The notes beneath the pieces are model-generated. The model did no database searches and was not told the DNA's origin. It saw only the letters and a program-made list of their open reading frames with translations. Both the position numbers and the translations under genes were made by a program. This document shows, piece after piece, positions 9,301 to 15,728 of a stretch of DNA of 37,460 bases (within the stretch, counting starts at the first letter, position 1; each line of letters opens with the position of its first letter). The stretch comes from CAYGHG01 sp964349515 (GTDB lineage: Bacteria; Oederibacteriota; PGYV01; CAYGHG01). Location of the stretch: the NCBI GenBank assembly GCA_964349515.1, contig CAYGHG010000009.1, positions 1 to 37,460 of the forward strand. The letters are read 5' to 3'.

Positions 9301-12114
9301 GTCAGGATAGAAAACAGGGACAACCTGGAGCTTGTATCAAGAATGGTGCATGCGCATTCGTATTGGCGCATGCACGGGCTGGCCGTGGACCTCGTAATCT
9401 GGAATGAGGACCACTCTGTTTACAGGGATGAAATGAGTGAGAGGATAAACGGGCTGATAGCCGAAAATTCCGGGGCGGCTTCAAGCCAGCCCGGCGGGAT
9501 ATTTCTAAGGCGCGCGGACCAGATGTCTGAAGAGGACAAAGTATTAATGCAGACCGTTGCCAGAGTAATCATAACAGACAGGGGCGGCACGCTTTCTGAG
9601 CAGCTGGAGCGCCGTATTTTACCGAAAATTCAGCGTCCAAAACTTGAACCCTCAAGAAAAGCCGAACGGGAAAAATCCCGCGACGGAATATCGGAACGTA
9701 CAGACCTCTCTTACTATAACGGAACCGGAGGATTTACCAGGGACGGCCGCGAGTATGTAATAACTACGGGCAAAGGGAGAAAAACCCCGGCGCCGTGGGT
9801 CAATGTGCTGGCAAATAAAAATTTCGGCACAGTGGTAACCGAGAGCGGCGGCGGATACACCTGGAGTGAAAATGCGCACGAGTTCCGGTTAACACCGTGG
9901 AAAAACGACGCGGTAACAGACGCGGGCGGAGAGGGTGTGTACATAAGGGACGAAGAAACCGGCAGGTTCTGGTCCGCGGCGCCGCTGCCCGCGCCGGGAG
10001 ATACGCTGTATGTGTCAAGGCACGGGTTTGGATACACTATTTTTGAACATATGGAGCAGGGGCTTGTCTCTGAAATGACGGTATTTACCGCCGTGGAACT
10101 GCCTGTAAAATTTTGTGTGCTGAAACTCAGGAACGTGTCAGGGCGCCGCCGGAGTTTTTCTGTAACGTCCTACAATGAACTCGTGATGGGGTCTGACAGG
10201 GAAAAATCCCACATGCACATAGTAACCGAGACCGACCCGAAAAGCGGGGCCCTGCTTGCCTACAACCATTACAATAAGGAATTTCCGGAAAGGGTTGTTT
10301 TTCTGGATTCGTCAGAAACTTCAAAATTTGTAAGCAGCGACCGCAGCGAGTTTATCGGAAGAAACAGAACTGCCTCATCGCCTGCTGCAATGCAGCGCGA
10401 CAAACTTTCCGGCAAGACAGGCGCGGGTTTTGACCCCGCCGCCTGCATGCAGGTTAAAATCGAACTGAATGACGGCGAAGAGAAAGAGGCTTCATTCAGT
10501 TTTGGCTCGGCGAAAAGCTCTGATGAGGCCCGCGGCATAATACAGCGTTTCAGCGGCATAGATTTGGTAAAACAGGAGCTTTCAAATGTGTGGGAGTTCT
10601 GGAAAAAAAGCCTCGGCGCCATATATGTGGAAACACCCGATGACTCGCTGAACTTTATGGTAAACGGCTGGCTGCAGTATCAGGTAATAGCATCGCGCCT
10701 TTGGGGGAGAAGCGGCTATTACCAGTCGGGAGGCGCCTACGGCTTCCGTGACCAGCTGCAGGACGCAATGGCGCTGACACATTCCCATCCGTGGCTTGTG
10801 AGGGAGCAGCTTATAAAATTTGCAGGCAGTCAGTTTGCCGAAGGCGATGTACTGCATTGGTGGCACCCGCCTTCGGGCCGCGGTATCAGAAGCACCTGCT
10901 CCGATGACTATCTGTGGCTTCCCCTGGCGGCGTGCCTGTATTCGCGTGAGACGGGGGATACGGGAGTATGGGACGAAGTTATTCCATATATAGAAGGGCC
11001 GCAGGTAAAACCGGGTGAGGAATCATATTACGGGCTGCCGCAAAAGTCCGATAAAACCGGCACGCTGTATGAGCACTGCGCAGCCGCGGTAAAACGGGCG
11101 CTGCGATTCGGCGCTCACGGGCTTCCATTAATCGGCGGCGGAGACTGGAACGATGGAATGAATCTTGTGGGGCACGGCGGGAAAGGCGAGAGTGTATGGC
11201 TGGGATTTTTCCTGTTCAGAGTGCTGGTGCTGACGGCCTCTTTGGCGGAACAAAGGGGCGACATGGATTTTTCCAATGAATGCCGCAGCGAGGCGGAAAA
11301 ACTTTCCCGAAATATTGAAAAAAACGGCTGGGACGGGGAGTGGTACAGGCGTGCCTATTTTGATGACGGCAGCCCCATGGGAGCGGCCGGGAATTCTGAG
11401 TGCATGATAGATTCAATACCGCAGTCCTGGGCGGTTATCTCCGGCGCGGCCGGGGATAACCGCGCAAGAACCGCCATGGAAAGCGTGGACAGGCTGCTCG
11501 TTGACAGGCGCAATTCCCTGATAAAACTTTTTACACCGCCTTTTGATAAAGGCGGCGGCAGTAACCCGGGATACATAAAAGGGTATGTCCCGGGTGTAAG
11601 AGAAAACGGAGGGCAGTACACGCATGCGGCTGTATGGACGGCAATGGCTTTTGCAGTCTTAAAGGACGGCAAACGCGCCTGGGAACTTGTAAATATGATT
11701 AACCCCGTGCGCCACGCAGACTCGCCGGAAAAAGCTGCGGTTTACAAAACAGAACCCTATGTAATGGCGGCTGACGTATACGCGATAAAACAAAACGCCG
11801 GCCGCGGCGGGTGGACGTGGTATACCGGGTCGGCTTCCTGGATGTACAGGCTATTAGTTGAAAATCTGCTCGGATTGAGGCGTGAGGGCGAAACACTGTT
11901 TTTTGAGCCGTGCCTGCCGGAAGAGTGGAAGTCATTTATAATGCATTACAGATACAGGGAAACTTTTTACCATATAAATGTTCACAGGGTGGGCATGGGT
12001 GACAAAATAGAAACAATAACAGTTGACGGCGTTGTTCAAAAGAAAAAAGAGATAAAACTCTCCGATGACAGGGCTGAACACAGAGTTGAAATTGCAATAG
12101 GCAGGGGGAGTTAA
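3319..12114 (+). CDS. ndvB: Cyclic beta-1,2-glucan synthase (NdvB/ChvB type)
   Basis: Giant inner-membrane enzyme that polymerises UDP-glucose into beta-1,2-glucan, trims it and closes it into rings that go to the periplasm. All family modules are present in order. A GT84 glucosyltransferase has DTD at 641-643 and RRRRW at 786-790, with membrane segments near 417-476, 833-877, 893-915 and 958-1005. A GH189-type cyclisation domain has WGISESG around Glu1483 and AHHQGMS at 1576-1582. A GH94 phosphorylase-like C-terminal half has two supersandwich modules (SGGGY after 1670 and after 2176) and GDWNDG at 2608-2613. At 2,931 residues it matches the family's usual 2,800-2,900. AAAGGA (3307-3312) lies 6 nt before the ATG. 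Such glucans serve osmotic adaptation and host interaction in rhizobia; the role here is open. Confidence 0.95.
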   Translation: MTIRQNVNNTLHNVKSKINRVLPGNVIRDEQPLRSELFSVEQFKIHAAFLAGRHNVSYESGKEKLLSRLKKNKGIIQQTYELLSDAGKGKRTISPAGEWLLDNYYLIEEQIMLAKKHLPKVYSMELPNLSGGPMSGFPRIYDIAMEIVSHGDGRLDVKGLTEFVASYQAVKHLKLGELWGIPIMIRLALIENLRRVSSYMMLTQLHRDKAGYWADRIVAVSGSDTNDMVHEVAEMSKDDLPLSDSFVSEFVRRLHGQSTSLNLPLIWLEKKLSDKGTTIDRLIQVTGQKQASDQVTIANTIESLRLLERTDWHDFVEELSVVEKELSKDPAGKYKEMSFDTRDSYRHVIEKLSARWKITELEAAQKAAALAYEAEEEYGRDAAAAHVGYYLVDRGLEKMYKAAGRRLPLSMHLKARKTFLPLFLYTASTAVLTLFFSAAGLFFAGILGMNERLWFVLFGIALLLTSGQAAVSLVNWISTMLVKPKNLPRMDYSKGIPGNIHTIVVIPTLLGSPDAVKMLLENIEVAFLANTDPKLDFALLTDFADAKEETLPEDRELISQASAGINRLNEKYASVRNDIFYLFHRPRKWNEREKIWMGYERKRGKLSDLNAVLRGCSEKRFSEVIGDVSLLQDVKYVITLDTDTRIPRDGAKELVSVITHPLNRPRFDALKKRVASGYGILQPRVEPEYPGENPSLFVKIFGGETGIDPYTRSVSDVYQDLFHEGSFIGKGLYDVDAFEAALKERMPENLILSHDLLEGCYARSGLVTDVQLFEKFPTGYLKDVSRRRRWIRGDWQIASWLFGRVAGPGKTTEKNPVSFLSRLKIYDNLRRSLVPASTVFLIVSGWMLFPAAWPWMLFVILLSGLPIPLITLAGMMRKPEGITGGSHAGTVFSSLLKGLAQFFFNICFIVYEAYYSIEAVLTTFRRMVITKKKLLEWTTSVETEMRAKKNIFEIYRRMFIAPVVVLVCLAAGKAVFDPASAAMMFVWILSPAAAYFISLPGTVRRANLTPQKILFLRQITRKTWNFFETFFTAEDNWLVPDNFQEEPAIGAAHRTSPTNIGLSLLSNLAAYDFGYVSMGMMLNRSQKTLNVMNEMERYKGHFYNWYDTKNLRPLEPRYISSVDSGNLHGHLLVMRSGLMELQRAAIVPLKLFDGIKDTLEILNESASADAEAGGAVYKETALKVAGHIGHLRDKLSETPVYLSETHSLLRQLSGDVSRILSAAGKGGFENTKKWARVFEKQCYDYLEDMAFIAPWLSLPPEIPDMWERGSTEQKERLNALRAELGRLDEIPLLEEAARLERKLVPMIDSVIEGLLTLEKEEDKSHEWFMMLKNAVKEGATHAGERITAVNYTALLCGEMSDVDYGFLYDDSAQFLSVGYNVSAHKKDASYYDLLASEARLSSYVAIARGRMPQEHWFKLGRLLSKRGGGPVLVSWGGSMFEYLMPLLVMPSYEGTLLDRTYGAIVARQIEYGHRNNVPWGISESGYNKLDTAMNYQYRSFGVPDTGFKRGLSEDLVIAPYATALALMVDPERACNNLERMKNEGFCGEYGFYEAVDYTPSRLEPDAAHAVIKSYMAHHQGMSFLAFAYTLLDKPMQRRFLSDPMFKATELLLQERVADDVPYLYDAEISGTLRQTEEREALLRVYTNPDTVMPETHLLSNGNYNVMVTNSGGGYSRYKNFSVTRWSEDAVSENQGTFIYLKDSDTGEFWSNAYQPSLKKSKRYEAVFSRSRAEFKRSDFMIDTHTEIAVSPEEDIELRRVSVTNRSRKKRIIEITSYAEAVVNYPAADSAHRVFSNLFVETEIIRSHQAIICKRRARSDSEKFPLMFHLMAVHGKTTRAASYETDRSKFIGRLNSLENPDALAKTGNLSDSEGAVLDPCVSIRCCVELEPEETAVIDYVTGICGEMNEVQRLMGKYRDRNLADRVFSLAWTHGQVALQQINATETDAQLYGRLASSIIFANPAWRAAASILSRNFRGQPDLWGYSISGDLPIVLVRIENRDNLELVSRMVHAHSYWRMHGLAVDLVIWNEDHSVYRDEMSERINGLIAENSGAASSQPGGIFLRRADQMSEEDKVLMQTVARVIITDRGGTLSEQLERRILPKIQRPKLEPSRKAEREKSRDGISERTDLSYYNGTGGFTRDGREYVITTGKGRKTPAPWVNVLANKNFGTVVTESGGGYTWSENAHEFRLTPWKNDAVTDAGGEGVYIRDEETGRFWSAAPLPAPGDTLYVSRHGFGYTIFEHMEQGLVSEMTVFTAVELPVKFCVLKLRNVSGRRRSFSVTSYNELVMGSDREKSHMHIVTETDPKSGALLAYNHYNKEFPERVVFLDSSETSKFVSSDRSEFIGRNRTASSPAAMQRDKLSGKTGAGFDPAACMQVKIELNDGEEKEASFSFGSAKSSDEARGIIQRFSGIDLVKQELSNVWEFWKKSLGAIYVETPDDSLNFMVNGWLQYQVIASRLWGRSGYYQSGGAYGFRDQLQDAMALTHSHPWLVREQLIKFAGSQFAEGDVLHWWHPPSGRGIRSTCSDDYLWLPLAACLYSRETGDTGVWDEVIPYIEGPQVKPGEESYYGLPQKSDKTGTLYEHCAAAVKRALRFGAHGLPLIGGGDWNDGMNLVGHGGKGESVWLGFFLFRVLVLTASLAEQRGDMDFSNECRSEAEKLSRNIEKNGWDGEWYRRAYFDDGSPMGAAGNSECMIDSIPQSWAVISGAAGDNRARTAMESVDRLLVDRRNSLIKLFTPPFDKGGGSNPGYIKGYVPGVRENGGQYTHAAVWTAMAFAVLKDGKRAWELVNMINPVRHADSPEKAAVYKTEPYVMAADVYAIKQNAGRGGWTWYTGSASWMYRLLVENLLGLRREGETLFFEPCLPEEWKSFIMHYRYRETFYHINVHRVGMGDKIETITVDGVVQKKKEIKLSDDRAEHRVEIAIGRGS

Positions 12115-13110
12115 GATATAAGCTATAAGTTATAAGCTATAAGCTATAAATTAAAGCCATGAGACAAAAGACAGAAGGTAGTACTAAAACTTTGTCTTAC
12201 AAGCCCTGTTTTTCTCTCGTTCTGTTCTCGCTGTGCGCAGGCGGCAGTGTCATTTTTTTTGCCTGCGCCTGCATTNNNNNNNNNNNNNNNNNNNNNNNNN
12301 NNNNNNNNNNNNNNNNNNNNNNNNNNNNNNNNNNNNNNNNNNNNNNNNNNNNNNNNNNNNNNNNNNNNNNNNNNNCACAGCCGCCCTTACCGTCCGCCGT
12401 ATTTGTCCTAACCCCCTTTCTCAAAGGGGGGCAGGGGGGATTGTATCTAAAATATAAGTTATAAGCTATAAGCTATAAATTAAAGCCATGGGACAAAAGA
12501 CAGAAGGTAGTACTAAAGCTTTGTCTTACAAGCCCTGTTTTTCTCTCGCTCTGTTCTCGCTGTGCGCAGGCGGCAGTGTCATTTTTTTTGCCTGCGCCTG
12601 CATTGTACGCGGCGCGGTATTCGTAGGCTTGAAATCAGCCCCTGTCTAAGCTCGCGCAAAGTATTGTCCTAACCCCCTTTTTCAAAGGGGGGCAGGGGGG
12701 ATTGTATCTAAGATATAAGCTATAAATTAAAGCCATGAGACAAAAGACAGAAGATAGTACTAAAACTTTGTCTTACAAGCCCTGTTTTTCTCTCGCTCTG
12801 TTCTCGCTGTGCGCAGTCGGCTGTGTCATTTTTTTTGCCTGCGCCTGCATTGTACGCGGCGCGGTATTCGTAGGCTTGAAATCAGCCCCTGTCTAAGCTC
12901 GCGCAAAGTATCGTGCCACAAAAATAAACAGTGCCTGCAATGGGCCCGTTGTAGAGGCGCGGCATAAGTGAACTATGGGCTTTGCAAAAGAAATAACACA
13001 GCCGCCCTTACCGTCCGCCGTATTTGTCCTAACCCCCTTTCTCAAAGGGGGCAGGGGGGATTGTGTCTAAACTATAAACTAAAGCCAAGAGACAAAAGAC
13101 AGAAGTTACT
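12115..13110 (+). repeat. Block of direct repeats, four copies, interrupted by an assembly gap
   Basis: A unit of about 250 bp recurs: copy 1 at 12115-12275 (cut by Ns), copy 2 at 12404-12664, copy 3 at 12665-12911, and a partial, diverged copy 4 at 13025-13108. Each full unit runs TGTCCTAACC, then a CCCCCTTT...AAAGGGGG palindrome, a run of AGCTATA-like heptamers, a conserved 53-codon open frame, and a GCGGTATTCGTAGGC tail. The segment beginning CACAGCCGCC occurs both after the gap (12376) and at 12997, so the block also contains a longer-range duplication. No gene, transposase or CRISPR-like regular spacing is seen. Confidence 0.85.
12276..12375. other. Assembly gap of exactly 100 N
   Basis: One hundred consecutive undetermined bases lie inside the direct-repeat block, as expected where short reads failed to cross near-identical copies. 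The round number suggests a placeholder size rather than a measured one. Confidence 0.95.
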
Positions 13111-13214
13111 GCTCGAACTTTGGGTTCTGTTCCTCTATAATCCCGTGAAGCCCGGGCGATTATCTTTAAGTATTTCTTTATTCCGGTTTGCACAGTACCT
13201 CGGTTTTTTTGGGG

Positions 13215-13243
13215 TTAAAAATAACATTTGTCAGTGGTATAAT
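13215..13243 (+). promoter_or_regulatory. Sigma-70-type promoter with extended -10
   Basis: A perfect TATAAT (13238-13243) is preceded by TGG, giving an extended -10 (TGnTATAAT). A TTAAAA hexamer at 13215-13220 sits 17 nt upstream. The predicted start near 13250 leaves a leader of about 24 nt ending in the GGAGG of the nucleotidyltransferase gene. Confidence 0.65.
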
Positions 13244-13273
13244 ATATTACTTTACAATATGGAGGAATTACAG

Positions 13274-14251
13274 ATGAAAGCAGTAATACTGATAGGCGGG
13301 GAAGGCACAAGGCTTCGGCCCCTTACCTTAAATACCTTGAAATGCATGGTGCCTGTGGCTAACAGGCCCTTTATAGAATACCAGTTTGACCTCCTTAAAA
13401 AACACGGCATTAAAGAAGTAATATTAAGCGTGTGCAATATGCCTGAAAAGGTTAAAAAAACCGTTGGCGACGGCTCGCGCTACGGTATGAAGGTGAAGTA
13501 CGCTTTTGAGACAGAGCCGCTCGGCACAGGCGGCGCCATCCGCAACTGCTTAAATTATCTGGATGACACAACCCTGATATTAAACGGCGATATACTGACG
13601 GATATCAATATTTCCGATATGGTAAGGCTGCACAGAAAAAAGTCAGCCTCGGTGTCAATTGCATTGCACAAAGTAAATGACGCGGCTTCGTACGGGTTTG
13701 TAGAGCATGACAAAGCGGGCGTTGTATCAAAATTCATAGAAAAGCCGGATAAATCCGGCGGAATCGCATGGATAAATGCAGGCATATACCTGTTTTCAAA
13801 ATCAGCTGTTGAATTCATAGAAACAGGCAGGCCTGTATCTGTTGAACGCGAGGTCTTTCCGGGGCTGATTGCTTCAGGAGAGCGCCTGCAGGCTTATAAG
13901 TCGGAATACTACTGGATAGACATAGGAACTATTGAAAGATACAAACAGGCAAATTTTGATGCGGCGCTGGGCGTGTTTAAACCTTTAAGAAAAGACATAT
14001 ATCCTGTTATGGCAAAGGCAAAACCATCCTCGCTCGGCCACCCTGTGGTGATTGCAAAAGACTGCAGCATAGAAGGGGGCTCGCGTGTTGAGCGCTCGGT
14101 TGTATGGGGCGGGTCGGTTATTTGCGCCGGCGCTGTGGTGACTGATTCTGTTTTAGGAAGCGGCTGCTATATAGGGGAAGACTGTATTGTAGAGGGTGCG
14201 GTACTCGGAGACAATACTAAAATAACAAAATATTCAAAAGTAGGAAGATAA
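13274..14251 (+). CDS. Sugar-1-phosphate nucleotidyltransferase with C-terminal beta-helix
   Basis: Activates a hexose-1-phosphate to an NDP-sugar; the profile resembles bacterial mannose-1-phosphate guanylyltransferases, but nucleotide and sugar cannot be fixed from sequence. The N-terminal Rossmann-like domain shows the signature GGEGTRLRP (8-16), EPLGTGGA (81-88) and the metal-binding NGDIL (104-108). Residues from about 255 to 325 form hexapeptide repeats (VIAKDCSIEGG, VVWGGSVICAGA, SVLGSGCYIGED) of a left-handed beta-helix. The frame is open much further upstream into the repeats, but ATG 13274 is the real start: GGAGG (13261-13265) is 8 nt before it and the promoter lies at 13215-13243. 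The phosphohexomutase begins immediately after its stop, so the pair likely performs consecutive steps. Confidence 0.88.
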   Translation: MKAVILIGGEGTRLRPLTLNTLKCMVPVANRPFIEYQFDLLKKHGIKEVILSVCNMPEKVKKTVGDGSRYGMKVKYAFETEPLGTGGAIRNCLNYLDDTTLILNGDILTDINISDMVRLHRKKSASVSIALHKVNDAASYGFVEHDKAGVVSKFIEKPDKSGGIAWINAGIYLFSKSAVEFIETGRPVSVEREVFPGLIASGERLQAYKSEYYWIDIGTIERYKQANFDAALGVFKPLRKDIYPVMAKAKPSSLGHPVVIAKDCSIEGGSRVERSVVWGGSVICAGAVVTDSVLGSGCYIGEDCIVEGAVLGDNTKITKYSKVGR

Positions 14252-15646
14252 ATGGCGGGGGTAAAGTTCGGCACAGACGGCTGGAGGGCGAAAATAGCGG
14301 ATGGTTTTACCTTTGCAAACCTGCGCGAAGCCTGCCGGGGTACGGCCCTGTTTTTTTTGAAGCGTAAAAAAAGACCGGTAATCGCAGTGGGGTATGATAA
14401 CCGTTTTATGTCCGAACACTTTGCCGCTTTTACCGCGGATGAAATGGCTTCATACGGCTTTGAGGTAAGGCTCTTTGATGCCGCTGTCACCACGCCGCTC
14501 GTTTCGTTTTACATCAACAGGGAAAAAATATCAGGCGGCATTGTAATCACATCAAGCCACAACCCCCCGGACTATAACGGGTTTAAAATAAAAAACAGTT
14601 ACGGAGCGGGCGCTTCTTCGGCCGAGACAAAAGAGGTTGAGCGTTTTATAGAGTCCGAAAGGAAACCGAAGAAACGCAACGGCGCGGTAATAAAGATAAA
14701 TTATGACAAAGAGTATATAAGAGGGCTTCGCGCCTGCGCGGACATAAGCGCAATAAAAAAGTCGGGTTTGAGGATTACCGCTGACGCAATGTACGGCCCC
14801 GGGGGCGGGTACATAGAGGCTGCTTTGAAAGGGGTGAATGGGCTCAAGGTAATCCGGTCAAAGCGGGACCCGCTTTTCGGAGGGATCACGCCCGAACCCA
14901 TAGAAAAAAATCTGAAAGCGCTCTGTGAAGCTGTGGTTAAAAACAAATCCCATATCGGCATAGCGCTTGACGGCGACGGCGACAGGATGGCGCTTGTGGA
15001 CGAGCGCGGCAGGTATATCACCTCGCACAAGGCGCTGGTGATGGTGCTTTTGCTCCACGTAAAGTACCGGAAAATGAAGATAAAGTATATGAAAACCGTG
15101 GCGGGCACATCCCTGATAAACAAAATATGCTCGGAAGAGGGCGTGCCCTTAAGCGTGACCCCTGTCGGGTTTAAAAATATAGGCGAAAAAATGGCTGTTG
15201 ATAAAAGCGTAATAGGCGGCGAGGAGAGCGGCGGAATAGGCGCGGCGTATTTTCTGCCTGAGCGCGACGGTATTGTATCAAACCTGTTTATACTTGAACT
15301 GCTTGCGAAGGAAAAAATGAAGCTGGGCGTATATCTTAAAAAACTTGATATGAAATACGGCCCTTACATATACGGGCGTATTGACCTGCGTTTCAGCGAA
15401 AAAAACAGGGCCAAAATTATGGAATCAGTCAGGCTTGCGGGCGAAAACGGTGTTTTCGCCGGAAAAAAGATATCGCATATAGACGAAATGGACGGGATAA
15501 AATTCATCATTTCAGAGCGCGAGTGGGTGCTTTTCAGATTCTCAGGCACAGAACCGCTGCTTAGGATTTATTCCGAGGCGCCGTCAGAGGCGTCAGTAAG
15601 AAAGAATCTCGGGGCCGGCCGCGGTATTGCGCAGAGGCGGAAGTAA
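14252..15646 (+). CDS. Phosphomannomutase/phosphoglucomutase
   Basis: Alpha-D-phosphohexomutase that moves phosphate between C6 and C1 of a hexose, feeding the nucleotidyltransferase encoded just upstream. All four active-site loops are present: the phosphoserine loop TSSHNP (Ser102), the metal loop DGDGD (240-244), the sugar-binding GGEESGG (322-328) and the phosphate-binding RFSGTEP (429-435). The length of 464 residues is usual for the ManB/AlgC/Pgm group. The ATG directly follows the preceding TAA with no spacer, and its AGGAAG ribosome site lies inside the upstream gene, which points to translational coupling. Mannose, glucose or glucosamine specificity is not decidable here; GEESGG favours mannose/glucose over GlmM. 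Confidence 0.9.
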   Translation: MAGVKFGTDGWRAKIADGFTFANLREACRGTALFFLKRKKRPVIAVGYDNRFMSEHFAAFTADEMASYGFEVRLFDAAVTTPLVSFYINREKISGGIVITSSHNPPDYNGFKIKNSYGAGASSAETKEVERFIESERKPKKRNGAVIKINYDKEYIRGLRACADISAIKKSGLRITADAMYGPGGGYIEAALKGVNGLKVIRSKRDPLFGGITPEPIEKNLKALCEAVVKNKSHIGIALDGDGDRMALVDERGRYITSHKALVMVLLLHVKYRKMKIKYMKTVAGTSLINKICSEEGVPLSVTPVGFKNIGEKMAVDKSVIGGEESGGIGAAYFLPERDGIVSNLFILELLAKEKMKLGVYLKKLDMKYGPYIYGRIDLRFSEKNRAKIMESVRLAGENGVFAGKKISHIDEMDGIKFIISEREWVLFRFSGTEPLLRIYSEAPSEASVRKNLGAGRGIAQRRK

Positions 15647-15721
15647 GGCAAGGCAGCAAGGCGAGGCAAGACAAGACGATAAGGCAAGGCAGCAAGGCAA
15701 ATCCCCCTTTGGAAAAGGGGG
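15645..15721. repeat. Short AAGGC tandem repeats and a palindrome between convergent genes
   Basis: Between the ends of the phosphohexomutase and DUF2723 genes, AAGGC-like pentamers are reiterated (about 15645-15700). They are followed by CCCCCTTT (15703-15710), a 3-nt loop and AAAGGGGG (15714-15721). The palindrome has the same core as those in the 12.1-13.1 kb repeat block. Its position could make it a shared end for both transcripts, though neither strand has a proper T-run. Confidence 0.6.
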
Positions 15722-15728
15722 TGGAAAA

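Noticed and set aside
11533..11556. CCGCCTTTTGATAAAGGCGG palindrome inside ndvB, encoding PPFDKGGG, as a repeat element inserted in the gene
   Set aside because: The encoded FTPPFDK followed by PGYIKGY and VRENGGQYTHAA is a conserved stretch of cyclic glucan synthases and GH94 enzymes, so the palindrome is explained by the protein family.
12115..13110. CRISPR array
   Set aside because: The units are about 250 bp, adjacent or irregularly spaced, with no short repeat and unique-spacer alternation and no cas genes.
12968..13273. In-frame N-terminal extension of the nucleotidyltransferase into the repeat block
   Set aside because: The extension translates repeat sequence, while ATG 13274 has a GGAGG at proper distance, an extended -10 promoter just upstream, and matches the conserved family N terminus.
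15703..15721. Bidirectional intrinsic terminator between the convergent genes
   Set aside because: The stem is good but no T-run follows on either strand, and the same palindrome occurs in the repeat block, so it is listed as a repeat.
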